64,000 nt of DNA from Lachnospiraceae bacterium (GTDB lineage: Bacteria > Bacillota > Clostridia > Lachnospirales > Lachnospiraceae). Shown in pieces: positions 52,019 to 61,631 of this stretch (the stretch's first letter is position 1; each line of letters begins with the position of its first letter). The position numbers and the translations under genes are program-made. The DNA lies in contig CAADYR010000164.1 of NCBI GenBank assembly GCA_900753305.1, positions 5,831 through 69,830 on the forward strand, given 5' to 3'. The notes under the pieces were generated by a model that was not told where the DNA came from, did not search any database, and worked only from the letters and a program-made list of their open reading frames with translations.

Positions 52019-54060
52019 TATATTGCACCCTCTTGTAACATAGTATTAATTGTATCTTTGATAATTTCTACTGCCTGCTGTGCATTGACATTTTCAAGTT
52101 GCGCGCCGGCAATATTCATATGACCTCCACCGCCTAAGCGTTCCATAATGATCTGCACATTTACTTCATCAATGGAACGTGCAGAGATATAAATTTTATT
52201 CTGATAGTCTGTGATAACGAAACTTGCCTTGATCCCATTAATATTTAACAGTTCATTGGAAGCCTGTGCCCCTACTACAGTCGGACTCTCCAGTCCCTCT
52301 GCCGGACATTTCGCTATTGCATAGGCATTTTTATAAATTTCTGCATTTCTGACAGCTTCTGCCTTCGCTTTATATTCTTTTGCATCATCTCTGAACATCT
52401 TACGGACTCTGGTGACGTCGGCACCACATCTTCGCAGAAAAGCTGCTGCCTCAAAGGTTCTTACACCTGTCTTCGCTGTAAAATTATTTGTATCAATAAT
52501 AATTCCCGAATACATACAGTCTGCCTCGTTAGATCGAACCTTTACATTACCGCCTACATATTGCAGAACTTCCGCAACCATTTCGCAGGCACTGGATGCA
52601 TACGGTTCTACATAAGAAAGCGTAGCATTCTCTATCACTTCGCTGCCCTGCCTGTGATGATCAAGTACCACTACTGTCTTGCATTCTTTAATCAACTCCG
52701 GACATTCCGTAATGCTCGGTTTATTTACATCTACTACAGCAAGCACTGTATTATTGCCTGCCAGTTCAAGCGCCTGAGAACTGTTAATGATAAAGTCATC
52801 ACCGTAAACATTTTTATCCTTGAACAGATCCAGTAACGGCTTAACCGATGCAATGGACTCATTGATAACAATATGCGCTTTCTTATCCATTGCACGTGCT
52901 ATACAACTGATACCGACTGCGGAACCGATCGCATCCGCATCCGGCAAACGATGTCCCATGATCAGTACTCTGTCCTTCGTCGCAATGATCTCCTGTAACG
53001 CCTGGGCCTTTACACGGGCCTTTACACGGGTATTCTTCTCTACCTGCTGGCTCTTGCCTCCGTAATATACAATAGACTGTGGCGTCTTTATGACCGCCTG
53101 ATCTCCACCACGTCCCAGCGCCAGATCGATTGCCGTACGTGCATATTCACAATTCTGCGAATACGTCTGTGAATCCAGTCCCATACCAATGCTTGCCGTA
53201 ACTGCCATTTCATTTCCAATGTTAACAGTCTTGATCTCTTCCAGAATATCAAATCTGGCTTCCTTCATTGCAAGCAATGCTTCTTTACGAATGATCACAA
53301 GATATTTATCCTTTTCCAGCTTCCGCACGATACCATCCAGTGAAGCAAAATACTTATTGACTTTACGATCGATCAATGCGATCAGCAGGGAACGACGCAC
53401 ATCTTCAACACTCTCAAGTGCCTCATCATAATTATCAAGATAAATAAATCCAACTACCAGACTCTGGGAATCAATCTGGCGAAGCGCGGTCTTTAATGCT
53501 GTTTCATCAAAGAAATATGCAGCGATCAAATATCCGTTATAATCATCATTTTCAAGGACATCGCTGTTGTCCAGCACTTCCTGCACAGATATTTTTTTCA
53601 TCTTAAGAGTATATTCTTTGTCCTCAAAAGCCAGTTCAAACTCTACAGATTCATCAAATTTCAGCTTGTCCTTGGTTATACTTGGGAAAAGAGCAGTAAT
53701 AGACTTACGATATCCCTTCTCCTTATGTACGATCTGTTCAAATGCTAAATTCGTCCATATGATCCTGCCACTCTCATCCATTAATACATGAGGCAATTCC
53801 AAATCCCGCAGGAGCTTGCGCTGTATCTGCCCATACTGTGTTGCAAAGCTAATGAACTCATTCATAATGATCGGTTTATTATAATATAACAATATGATCA
53901 TTACGATAAAATAAACGACTAAAAAGGCGCTGACAATAATACCGGCCCCTACGTCAAGAAAATATATTCCTATATTTACTCCAGCCAAAACAGCTCCTAA
54001 AACCAGCGCTGCTTCCAGATAGGCTTTCAGACGTCCTTTCAGTCTAATTCTCTGTTTCAT
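52018..54060 (-). CDS. gdpP: Cyclic di-AMP phosphodiesterase GdpP
   Basis: A 680-residue protein: two membrane segments at the N-terminus (LEAALVLGAVLAGVNIGIYFL, GIIVSAFLVVYFIVMIILL), a PAS-like domain, a degenerate GGDEF domain (residues ~180-320) and the DHH/DHHA1 catalytic part (GHRLPDADAIGSAVG, VVLDHHRQGSE, and GGGGHMNIAGA near the end). It hydrolyses c-di-AMP to pApA and so tunes potassium and wall homeostasis. I chose ATG 54060, which has GAGG 8 bases upstream; the longer frame has no site. Upstream of rplI and dnaB. Confidence 0.95.
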   Translation of the reverse strand: MKQRIRLKGRLKAYLEAALVLGAVLAGVNIGIYFLDVGAGIIVSAFLVVYFIVMIILLYYNKPIIMNEFISFATQYGQIQRKLLRDLELPHVLMDESGRIIWTNLAFEQIVHKEKGYRKSITALFPSITKDKLKFDESVEFELAFEDKEYTLKMKKISVQEVLDNSDVLENDDYNGYLIAAYFFDETALKTALRQIDSQSLVVGFIYLDNYDEALESVEDVRRSLLIALIDRKVNKYFASLDGIVRKLEKDKYLVIIRKEALLAMKEARFDILEEIKTVNIGNEMAVTASIGMGLDSQTYSQNCEYARTAIDLALGRGGDQAVIKTPQSIVYYGGKSQQVEKNTRVKARVKAQALQEIIATKDRVLIMGHRLPDADAIGSAVGISCIARAMDKKAHIVINESIASVKPLLDLFKDKNVYGDDFIINSSQALELAGNNTVLAVVDVNKPSITECPELIKECKTVVVLDHHRQGSEVIENATLSYVEPYASSACEMVAEVLQYVGGNVKVRSNEADCMYSGIIIDTNNFTAKTGVRTFEAAAFLRRCGADVTRVRKMFRDDAKEYKAKAEAVRNAEIYKNAYAIAKCPAEGLESPTVVGAQASNELLNINGIKASFVITDYQNKIYISARSIDEVNVQIIMERLGGGGHMNIAGAQLENVNAQQAVEIIKDTINTMLQEGAI

Positions 54061-54167
54061 GCACAATACCTCTTTAGACTGCTCAATAGTTGTTAATAAA
54101 TATACAATCACGTATATTCAGTATACCATTAATTGCCGTAAAGTGCCATAGCATATTTTGTCACTTA

Positions 54168-55409
54168 CTAAGAGAAATCCGCATAAACATAAATAATCTG
54201 TTTTAAAATTTCGACAATCTGATTCATATCTTCTATGCAGGCAAATTCATTTCTTCCATGATGCCCCTCGGAACCAGTACACAGATTTGGGCATAACAGG
54301 CCTTCATAAGACAACCTTGCACCATCTGTACCCCCTCTGATCGGAGATACTTTGGGAGTAACACCCGCTTTCAGCATTGCCTCTTTAAGATTATCCACAA
54401 CATGCATTTCTTTTTCTATCATTTCTTTCATATTGTGATAGGAATCTTTTACTTCCACCGTAAAACGCTCTTCACCATATATTTTATTTAATCTTGCTGC
54501 TGTTTCTTTAAAGAACTCTTTCCTCTTTTCAAAAGTTTTTCTGTCATGGTCACGGATGATAAAATCAACGGTTGCATCTTCTACTGTGCCCTTAATATCT
54601 GTCACATGATAGAATCCTTCATAACCTTCCGTGCACTCAGGGCACTCTCTGTCAGGCAACATGGAAATAAATTCATATGCAAGTTTGATCGCATTTTTCA
54701 TAATGTTCTTTGCACTGCCCGGATGAACGCTCTTACCCTGTACGTGCAGTCTGCCTGATGCGGCATGAAAGCACTCATAACTCATATCACCAAGCTCGCC
54801 ACCATCTACAGTGTAAGCATAATCGGCACCAAATCCCTTGATATCAAAATATTCTACACCATTTCCTACTTCTTCATCCGGTGTAAAACCGATGCATATC
54901 TTGCCATGCTTCACTTCCGGATGTGTCAGGAAATACTCAGCCGTTGTCATGATTTCTGCTACACCAGCTTTGTCATCACCGCCCAGAAGCGTTGTACCAT
55001 CTGTTACAATAACAGATTTTCCCTTGCAGTCCTTAAGCATGGGGAAATCAGCAACTTTGGTAACAATGTGCTTTTCTTCATTCAGAACAATATCTTCTCC
55101 ATCATAATTTTCAATAATCCGTGGTTTTACATTTGCTCCGCTTACCGCATCTGATGTATCCATATGCGCAATAAATCCAATTGCAGGCACTTCCTTATCC
55201 ATGTTAGATGGAATAACAGCGTATACATAGCTGTGTTCCTCATCATACCGAACCTGACTTGCACCCATATCTTTCAATTCCTGATACAGAAGTTTCGCCA
55301 GATCACGCTGTTTCTCTGTAGAAGGCACCTTATCTGCCAGTTCTTCTCTTGACTGTGTATCAATTTTTACATATTTAATAAATTTCTCTGCTACTACCGG
55401 TAACTCCAT
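54168..55409 (-). CDS. pepT: Peptidase T (tripeptidase)
   Basis: A 413-residue zinc aminopeptidase of family M20 cleaving tripeptides. Metal ligands H82 and D84 (AHMDTSDA), D145 (LLGGDDKAG), E179/E180 (DEEVGNG), D in VDGGELG, and the C-terminal His of GSEGHHGRNEF are all present. The start at 55409 has a usable GAGG; the frame opens 23 codons earlier inside the rpsR terminator, which is an artefact. Cytoplasmic; suits peptides brought in by Opp. Confidence 0.92.
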   Translation of the reverse strand: MELPVVAEKFIKYVKIDTQSREELADKVPSTEKQRDLAKLLYQELKDMGASQVRYDEEHSYVYAVIPSNMDKEVPAIGFIAHMDTSDAVSGANVKPRIIENYDGEDIVLNEEKHIVTKVADFPMLKDCKGKSVIVTDGTTLLGGDDKAGVAEIMTTAEYFLTHPEVKHGKICIGFTPDEEVGNGVEYFDIKGFGADYAYTVDGGELGDMSYECFHAASGRLHVQGKSVHPGSAKNIMKNAIKLAYEFISMLPDRECPECTEGYEGFYHVTDIKGTVEDATVDFIIRDHDRKTFEKRKEFFKETAARLNKIYGEERFTVEVKDSYHNMKEMIEKEMHVVDNLKEAMLKAGVTPKVSPIRGGTDGARLSYEGLLCPNLCTGSEGHHGRNEFACIEDMNQIVEILKQIIYVYADFS

Positions 55410-55440
55410 TTTCAATCCATCCTCTCCATCTTCTAAATTT

Positions 55441-55475
55441 AAAAAGCCGCCACTACATGATGTAATGGCGGTCTT
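55441..55475 (-). terminator. Terminator of rpsF-ssb-rpsR
   Basis: GACCGCCATTACAT pairs with ATGTAGTGGCGGC (one mismatch) and is followed by five T, directly after the rpsR stop. Confidence 0.9.
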
Positions 55476-55483
55476 CACCCAAA

Positions 55484-55747
55484 TTAATCGATTGTGTAAG
55501 GCATTAAAGCGATATGACGTGCACGCTTGATAGCTACAGTCAATGCTCTCTGATGCTTTGCGCAGTTGCCTGTGATTCTTCTGGGAAGAATCTTACCTCT
55601 TTCGGATACGTATCTCTTTAACTTAGCTGTATCTTTGTAATCAATTACATTGTCCTTGCCACAAAAAACACAAACCTTTTTTCTTCTACGGATTCCGCCT
55701 CTTCTCTTCATAGGAGAATCAGCCTTTTCTGTCTTATTAAAAGCCAT
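55484..55747 (-). CDS. rpsR: 30S ribosomal protein S18
   Basis: An 87-residue S18 with RRKKVCVFCGKDNVIDYKD and RITGNCAKHQRALTVAIKRARHIALMPY. The CxxC pair could hold zinc, as in the C+ forms. It binds S6 in the platform of the small subunit. AAGGAGG site. Confidence 0.97.
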   Translation of the reverse strand: MAFNKTEKADSPMKRRGGIRRRKKVCVFCGKDNVIDYKDTAKLKRYVSERGKILPRRITGNCAKHQRALTVAIKRARHIALMPYTID

Positions 55748-55788
55748 TGTGAAAAGCCTCCTTATCTAATTTTTTTAAAATCGGACTA

Positions 55789-56244
55789 TTAGTTAAACGG
55801 TAATTCTTCGTCAATGCCGTCCGGGATGTTCATAAAACCGTCACCTGCTGCTGGAGCGGGAGCACTGTTATTACCACCGGTAAATCCACCGCCATTGTAT
55901 CCGCCATCATTGTTTGCAGATGCATTCTTGCTCTCAGCAAATTCAATCTCATCAACCATAACACGGACACTGTATACCATCTGTCCGTCCTTATTGGTAT
56001 AATTATCATTCTGAATTCTTCCACTGGTCAGAATCTTAACGCCCTTACGCAGGTAGCGTTCAATAAATTCTGCCTGTTTACCAAATGCAGTACAGTTAAA
56101 GAAATCCGCATCCGGTTCACCCTCACGCTTAAATCTCCTGTCTACTGCGATGGAGAAACGTGCGACTGCCGTAGGATTGGCTCCCTGTGAATATCTCACT
56201 TCCGGATCTCTTGTTAAACGTCCCATAAGAATTACTTTATTCAT
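55789..56244 (-). CDS. ssb: Single-stranded DNA-binding protein
   Basis: A 151-residue SSB. The OB-fold starts MNKVILMGRLTRDPEVRYSQG and includes ADFFNCTAFGKQAEFIERYLRKG; a Gly/Asn/Pro-rich linker leads to the acidic tip (DEELPFN, a close form of DDDIPF) that recruits partners. Between rpsF and rpsR, as usual. Confidence 0.97.
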   Translation of the reverse strand: MNKVILMGRLTRDPEVRYSQGANPTAVARFSIAVDRRFKREGEPDADFFNCTAFGKQAEFIERYLRKGVKILTSGRIQNDNYTNKDGQMVYSVRVMVDEIEFAESKNASANNDGGYNGGGFTGGNNSAPAPAAGDGFMNIPDGIDEELPFN

Positions 56245-56265
56245 TGTTTATTTCTCGCTTTCTAT

Positions 56266-56556
56266 CTATGCCTCGTCCTGTTTTACGCACAAATATCTAA
56301 CAACGTTCTCAATGATACGAATTCTTGATTCAACTTCAGCGGGAACTGTTGAAGCTCCTTCGAACTGAATGAAGTAGTAGAATGCTTCTCTCATCTTCTG
56401 AACTTCGTAAGCAAGTCTCTTCTTGCCCCACTCATCAACGTTGGTAATGTTACCACCATTTGTTGTAATGATGTCTTTTACCTTCTCGATGACCGCTGCT
56501 CTCTCGTCGTTTTCAATCTTAGCGCTAACAACAACGGCTAATTCATATTTGTTCAT
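56266..56556 (-). CDS. rpsF: 30S ribosomal protein S6
   Basis: A 96-residue S6 (NKYELAVVVSAKIENDERAAVIEKV, DEWGKKRLAYEVQKMREAFYYF). First gene of the S6-SSB-S18 operon, with a strong AAAAGGAGG site. Its leader has a possible stem (CTCTG/CAGAG); in other bacteria S6:S18 binds such a leader, though I do not see the conserved CCG bulge. Confidence 0.97.
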   Translation of the reverse strand: MNKYELAVVVSAKIENDERAAVIEKVKDIITTNGGNITNVDEWGKKRLAYEVQKMREAFYYFIQFEGASTVPAEVESRIRIIENVVRYLCVKQDEA

Positions 56557-56627
56557 CTTGTTACCTCCTTTTGGTCTCTGGCCTCTTCCTTATGAAGAAG
56601 CAAGGATTTTATATATCACAGAGGTTT

Positions 56628-56656
56628 ATGATATCATACTCCCTAAGGATTTTCAA
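56628..56656 (-). promoter_or_regulatory. Promoter of rpsF operon
   Basis: TTGAAA (56651-56656) and TATCAT (56628-56633) with a 17-base spacer. Confidence 0.75.
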
Positions 56657-56834
56657 CTTTTTTTTGCAAATCTTTTGTATTTTTTTCAACTAATCTGCGT
56701 GCTATCATGATCTGATGACCACATCCCATACATTTTAGTCTGAAATCTGCGCCCACACGCAGAATTTCCCACTCATTGCTGCCACACGGATGCTGTTTCT
56801 TCAGTTTTACAATATCACCAACTTCGTAATTCAT
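56643..56834 (-). CDS. DUF951 protein
   Basis: A 63-residue protein of the DUF951 (YyzM) family: NYEVGDIVKLKKQHPCGSNEWEILRVGADF, then LKCMGCGHQIMIARR. The CxxCG motif may bind metal. Function is unknown. The chosen ATG (56834) has AAAGG 10 bases upstream; two in-frame ATGs lie before it. The gene's end overlaps the -35 of rpsF. Confidence 0.88.
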   Translation of the reverse strand: MNYEVGDIVKLKKQHPCGSNEWEILRVGADFRLKCMGCGHQIMIARRLVEKNTKDLQKKVENP

Positions 56835-56859
56835 CTGTATCATACCTTTCATTTCATTC

Positions 56860-57585
56860 CTATTCTACAGGTCTGATCTGTGCAAATACCTTGCCGATGC
56901 TCTCTGTGATCACCAGATCAGCCATACTGTTCCTTGCTGCAGGGGTCTTATTGATCAGTACCAGTTTATGTCCCTGATAATAATCTATCAGTCCTGCTGC
57001 CGGATAAACTGCCAGTGAAGTACCTCCTATGATCAGCATATCCGCCTCGCTGATCACTCTGACAGCTTCTGAAAGCACATCCTGATCCAACCCTTCCTCA
57101 TACAGAACAACATCCGGTTTGATCCTGCCACCACATTCACAGTATGGAACGCCTTTTGCTTCTTTTACAGCTTCGATTCCATAGAACTTATGACATTTCT
57201 CACAATAATTTCTCAATGTGCTTCCATGAAGTTCCAGAACTTTCTTACTGCCTGCCGCCTGATGAAGTCCATCAATGTTCTGTGTTACTACGGCTTTTAA
57301 TTTTCCTTCTTTTTCAAGCTGTGCCAGTGCCTTGTGCGCCGCATTTGGTTTTGCATCCGTACAGATCAGCTTCTCTTTATAGAATCGGAAGAACTCTTCC
57401 GGTTTCCTCATATAAAAAGTATGACTCAGTATTGTTTCCGGCGGATAATCATATTTTTGATGATATAATCCATCTACACTGCGGAAATCAGGAATACCAC
57501 TCTCCGTAGATACACCGGCTCCTCCAAAGAATACAATATTGTCACTGTCTTCAATCATTTGCCCCAGTCGTTCTACATCTGTCAT
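56860..57585 (-). CDS. cobB: NAD-dependent protein deacylase (sirtuin)
   Basis: A 241-residue SIR2 family enzyme. NAD-binding GAGVSTESGIPDFRS, the QNIDGLH motif, catalytic H120 (ELHGS) and the zinc Cys set C128, C131, C149, C151 are present. It removes acetyl or acyl groups from lysines using NAD+. AGGAGG overlaps the stop of the GH25 gene, 13 bases before the ATG, so the two are coupled. Confidence 0.95.
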   Translation of the reverse strand: MTDVERLGQMIEDSDNIVFFGGAGVSTESGIPDFRSVDGLYHQKYDYPPETILSHTFYMRKPEEFFRFYKEKLICTDAKPNAAHKALAQLEKEGKLKAVVTQNIDGLHQAAGSKKVLELHGSTLRNYCEKCHKFYGIEAVKEAKGVPYCECGGRIKPDVVLYEEGLDQDVLSEAVRVISEADMLIIGGTSLAVYPAAGLIDYYQGHKLVLINKTPAARNSMADLVITESIGKVFAQIRPVE

Positions 57586-57598
57586 TACTGTCAGCCTC

Positions 57599-58669
57599 CT
57601 ACCATTGTTTATAAGAGATATTCATATCAACCTTACCCTCTATACCATCAACGCTTCCTTTTTCTGTATACTGCCATACACTGACTGCATAAGGGAAGTA
57701 CATGTAATCATCATAAAAAGCATACCATTTGTCATAGCTTTCCAGTCTGGTCATATCCAGCATCTTGGTAAAACATTTCACATTGCCATAGATCATTGGC
57801 GTATAGCCTGCTTCACGGATTGCCTCACAAAATGCAATTGTTATATCTGTGCGCTCCTGCATTGTCAGTCCGTTAGCTCTTCCTTTATCCCCAACGATCA
57901 TCTCTACATCAAATACAACCGGATATGGCACATCATAGTCCGCCAGATTCTCCAGCACGAATTGTGCCTCTTCTCTTGCCTCATCCACAGTAATTGCCTG
58001 TGTAAAGAAATATGCCCCCGCCATCACACCGGCTTCATTGGCTCCACGCATATTATCGCCAAAATTCTCATCCAGAACCAGTTTACCGGAGCCATAACCA
58101 CGCAGTCCCAGTCTGACAAAAGCGTACTCCACACCATCAGCCTTCACTGCCTGCCAGTCTATATCTCCCTGATATTTGGATACATCAATTCCCTTATGGG
58201 AAGTTATCGTTCCATTTTCAATGTACTCCATCTCGCTTTTGTCGTTTTTATGGAAATTATCATCCACCAGTTCATTCTTTTTAACAGAGTCCAGAATTGG
58301 AGCAAACACATAACCGCCTTCATCATAATATACCAGATTCTCCGGGAAAAAGTAACGAAGCATGGTCAATGCTCCACCGTCCGGTGAGGATGCCAGTTCC
58401 TTCATCTTTTCTTTCATTGAGGACTCTACATCTGCTGTCTTTGCATCCAGCAGTTTCTGCACTTCTTCATCTGTAATGGAATCTCCTCCTGCAAATACAG
58501 AAACAACCTCTTCCTCCAGTTGTGCCTGTTTTGCTGCCGCTTCCTGATTTTTATCTTTTTCCTTGAGATACATGGCGCCTAATATTCCGGTAAAAGCCAG
58601 CGATATTACCGTAATCAGCCCCATTATGATCAACATGATATATAAAGCTCTGTCTGCTCTTTTATGCAT
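57599..58669 (-). CDS. GH25 lysozyme (membrane-anchored)
   Basis: A 356-residue muramidase. One N-terminal membrane segment (residues ~9-34, YIMLIIMGLITVISLAFTGIL), a charged helical stalk (residues ~36-95), then the GH25 barrel from GIDVSKYQGDIDW (D162) to D254 and E256 in VVFDVEMI. GH25 enzymes cleave the MurNAc-GlcNAc bond of peptidoglycan. No wall-binding repeats. GAAAGG site. First gene before the sirtuin. Confidence 0.9.
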   Translation of the reverse strand: MHKRADRALYIMLIIMGLITVISLAFTGILGAMYLKEKDKNQEAAAKQAQLEEEVVSVFAGGDSITDEEVQKLLDAKTADVESSMKEKMKELASSPDGGALTMLRYFFPENLVYYDEGGYVFAPILDSVKKNELVDDNFHKNDKSEMEYIENGTITSHKGIDVSKYQGDIDWQAVKADGVEYAFVRLGLRGYGSGKLVLDENFGDNMRGANEAGVMAGAYFFTQAITVDEAREEAQFVLENLADYDVPYPVVFDVEMIVGDKGRANGLTMQERTDITIAFCEAIREAGYTPMIYGNVKCFTKMLDMTRLESYDKWYAFYDDYMYFPYAVSVWQYTEKGSVDGIEGKVDMNISYKQW

Positions 58670-58748
58670 ATTCGTTACCGCACCTTTCCAACATTTGCGA
58701 ACTAATTCTATCTTACACTAACCTGCACAAATATGCAAAGGATAAAAG

Positions 58749-59009
58749 CTACCACTTCCCATAAGAACAGACATTGGATGCAATTGCCGCACGAAGCTCT
58801 ACAAAACATCCACACGCCCGACACATTCCATCTGCCAGATATTTACATTCCTTACATACACTGAGGCGCCCTTCATAGAGCGCCTCATCTGCCTTAATGT
58901 TCTCATCTAAATGTGCAATATATTCATATAGATTCTCCATATAGGCATTTTTATCCATTTCCCGTAAAAGACACTGTAAACAGTGCTTTTCATTTTTTTT
59001 CTCTTCCAT
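58749..59009 (-). CDS. Small Cys-rich protein (DUF6171-like)
   Basis: An 86-residue protein with eight or more Cys in pairs: HCLQCLLRE, CKECKYLADGMCRACGCFVELRAA and a final C. This looks like a zinc-binding fold, and the CGCFVELRAA end is like DUF6171. It starts 4 bases after the GH51 stop without its own clear site, so it is coupled to that gene. No function known. Confidence 0.65.
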   Translation of the reverse strand: MEEKKNEKHCLQCLLREMDKNAYMENLYEYIAHLDENIKADEALYEGRLSVCKECKYLADGMCRACGCFVELRAAIASNVCSYGKW

Positions 59010-59013
59010 ATTA

Positions 59014-60519
59014 TTACTGAACCCTGAACTGAATCACACTGCATGCAGGAATTTTAAAGCAGAGTTTTCCATTTTCCACAGTAAAATCTTTAAATTTCTC
59101 TTCTTTCACTTTGTCAGGATCTTCAAAAGTATTATAAGCATGCATCTCATTATGCAGGATGGAAGCTGTTACTTTCTGTGCTCTGCATTCGGCAAAAGAT
59201 ACCTCTACTGATTCCTCTTTCTCTACAGACAGATTGTTCAGTGTAATTGTAATTATTCCATCCTTATCTACTGATACAGACTCCTGAAGATTTGGAACCA
59301 TAAATTCCTCTTCTTCACCAATTGTTTCAACACCATCAATATAACTTTCTACCAGATCTGCATCCTGATGATATTTATACATATGGAATACATGATAGGT
59401 CGGTGTACGAAGCATTCGGGGACCATCTGTCAGGATCACCGCCTGAAGTACATTGATCAACTGGGCAATATTAGCCATCTTTACACGATCACAATGTCTG
59501 TTAAAAATATTCAGAGATAATCCCGCTACCAGAGCATCTCTCATTGTACTCTGCTGATAAAGGAATCCCGGATTAGTACCCGGTTCACAGGTAAACCATG
59601 TACCCCACTCATCACAGATCAAGCCTATCTTCTTCTCCGGATCATATTTATCCATGATCGCACTGTGATGATCGATCAAAGTCTCGATATATAATGCTTT
59701 CGCTAAAGTCTTGTACCATACTTTATCATCAAATTCTGTAGCACTTCCCTTGATTTCCCATCCTTCCGGATGTACATAATAATGCATGGACAGACCATCC
59801 ATGAATCCATGAAGTCCCTTCGGTGCATTTTCATAGCAGGTCTTTAATACTTGTTCTGTCCAATATGTGTCATCTACGTTAGGACCACCACATATTTTAA
59901 AGATTGGCTGATCCGGATGATAATTTCTTACATAGGTCTGATATCTTCTGTAAAGGTTGGCATAGTAAGATGGTGTCATATTACCACCACAGCCCCAGTT
60001 CTCATTACCAACTCCGAAGTAATCTACTTTCCATGCCTTCTCATGTCCATTCTTCTTACGCAGTTCTGCCATAGGAGATACGCCATCAAAAGTCATATAT
60101 TCAACCCATTCAGACATTTCCTGAACAGTACCACTTCCTACATTACCATTAATATATGTTTTACAGCCGATTTGTTCACACAATTCGAAGAATTCATGTG
60201 TTCCAAAACTGTTATCTTCTGTCACACCACCCCAGTGTGTGTTGACCATTTTCTTTCTGGTCTCCTTTGGGCCGATTCCATCTTTCCAGTGATATTCATC
60301 AGCAAAGCAGCCACCTGGCCAACGCAATACCGGCAGTTTCATCTCTTTTAATGCTGCTACAACATCATTTCTCATACCATTGGTATTCGGTATCTCTGAA
60401 TCTTCTCCTACATATAACCCTTCATAAATACATCTTCCAAGATGCTCTGAGAAATTTCCGTATAATTCCGGATTGATATGTCCCCTCTTATTTTTTTCAT
60501 TAATATATAATTTTGCCAT
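59014..60519 (-). CDS. abfA: Alpha-L-arabinofuranosidase, GH51
   Basis: A 501-residue retaining arabinofuranosidase that removes alpha-L-arabinosyl residues from arabinan or arabinoxylan oligosaccharides. Acid/base E173 lies in GVGNENWGCGG and nucleophile E304 in ICDEWGTW; the conserved NPELYGNFSEHLG, RWPGGCFADEYHWKDGIG and HYYVHPEGW are present. No signal peptide, so it acts on imported oligosaccharides. A C-terminal beta domain follows (VQFRV end). GAAGGGAAG site. Confidence 0.96.
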   Translation of the reverse strand: MAKLYINEKNKRGHINPELYGNFSEHLGRCIYEGLYVGEDSEIPNTNGMRNDVVAALKEMKLPVLRWPGGCFADEYHWKDGIGPKETRKKMVNTHWGGVTEDNSFGTHEFFELCEQIGCKTYINGNVGSGTVQEMSEWVEYMTFDGVSPMAELRKKNGHEKAWKVDYFGVGNENWGCGGNMTPSYYANLYRRYQTYVRNYHPDQPIFKICGGPNVDDTYWTEQVLKTCYENAPKGLHGFMDGLSMHYYVHPEGWEIKGSATEFDDKVWYKTLAKALYIETLIDHHSAIMDKYDPEKKIGLICDEWGTWFTCEPGTNPGFLYQQSTMRDALVAGLSLNIFNRHCDRVKMANIAQLINVLQAVILTDGPRMLRTPTYHVFHMYKYHQDADLVESYIDGVETIGEEEEFMVPNLQESVSVDKDGIITITLNNLSVEKEESVEVSFAECRAQKVTASILHNEMHAYNTFEDPDKVKEEKFKDFTVENGKLCFKIPACSVIQFRVQ

Positions 60520-60656
60520 ATTCTTCCCTTCCGCAGTTCATATCGCATATCATCCCCTGAAAAATTTTCATATCTGACAATATATTTCACTGCTTAGCCT
60601 TTATTTTTTATATTTATTTTTCTCTATATATACTTTCAATTTTCAATGTAGCCAGA

Positions 60657-61607
60657 TCAGTTCTGTCCATATGAGAAATTTGGTCTTTCATTCTCCCATG
60701 AGAATTTCATAAGCATCGTATGTCTGTTAGGATTATATAAGGGATCACCCTCAATTACCTTCTCTTTTCTCGCGTGATATACCAGAATATCATTTCCTTC
60801 TTCATCTTTAGTGAAAGAATTATGCCCCGGTCCATAAATTGTCCTGGACTCATCTGATGCCAGCACAGGATAGCGTTCCTTTCTCCAGGATAAAGGATCT
60901 AACAAATCCGAATCCTCATCAGCAGTAAGCATTCCCATACAATAAGGTGCACCTGTTTCACTGGCTGAATAGGTCAAAAATATCTTACCATAGCGTTTGA
61001 TAACTGCCGGTCCTTCATTTACCCAGAAGCCAACTCTCTCCCAGTCATAATCCGGCGTTGTGAGCATCACCTGCACAGTTTTTAATTTATTCGGTGTTTC
61101 CAACTCAGCTATGTACAGATTAGATATCATCCTACCTACTCCGACTTTTTCTGCCCATACATAATAATACTTTCCATGATTTTCAAACACAGTCGCGTCC
61201 AGTGAAAAAGCTCTGAACGAAAATTCATCTTCCTGTGCACACTGCATTTTACCTAATTCTCTCCAGGCTCCGCGTACAGGGTCTGTATCCATGCATTCCA
61301 GTACATAGGGTCTGATATTCCACTTATCCTCTGCATCCCCGGCAGCAAAGTAGATATACCATTTTTGATTCAAATAGTGCAATTCCGGTGCCCAGATATG
61401 ATTCCCCATAATTCCTGACTCATGTTTATGCCAAATCTCATGTTCTGTTGCCAGTGCAAGTCCTTCCAGTGTATCTGATTCTCTTAGTACAATCCTGTCG
61501 TAAGACGGAACGCTTGCCGTAAAATAATACTTTCCATTATCATGAAGGTATATATATGGATCTGCCCTCTGCATAATCCATGGTTCGTTATACTTCAATT
61601 CCTGCAT
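60657..61607 (-). CDS. GH43 family glycosidase
   Basis: A 316-residue five-bladed propeller enzyme. The catalytic triad is visible: base D16 (RADPYIY), D137 (LDATVF) and acid E198 (NEGPAV), with HIWAPELHYLNQKWYIYFAA and GPGHNSFTKDEEG also conserved. GH43 members include arabinofuranosidases, arabinanases and xylosidases; the neighbour GH51 suggests arabinose release. No signal peptide. The ATG at 61607 has GAGG 8 bases upstream; the frame opens eight codons earlier. Confidence 0.9.
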   Translation of the reverse strand: MQELKYNEPWIMQRADPYIYLHDNGKYYFTASVPSYDRIVLRESDTLEGLALATEHEIWHKHESGIMGNHIWAPELHYLNQKWYIYFAAGDAEDKWNIRPYVLECMDTDPVRGAWRELGKMQCAQEDEFSFRAFSLDATVFENHGKYYYVWAEKVGVGRMISNLYIAELETPNKLKTVQVMLTTPDYDWERVGFWVNEGPAVIKRYGKIFLTYSASETGAPYCMGMLTADEDSDLLDPLSWRKERYPVLASDESRTIYGPGHNSFTKDEEGNDILVYHARKEKVIEGDPLYNPNRHTMLMKFSWENERPNFSYGQN

Positions 61608-61631
61608 TTTAATTACCTCATATAATTTCAT

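Noticed and set aside
57539..58387. A 282-residue plus-strand frame
   Set aside because: Antisense to the GH25 lysozyme, without a promoter or ribosome site.
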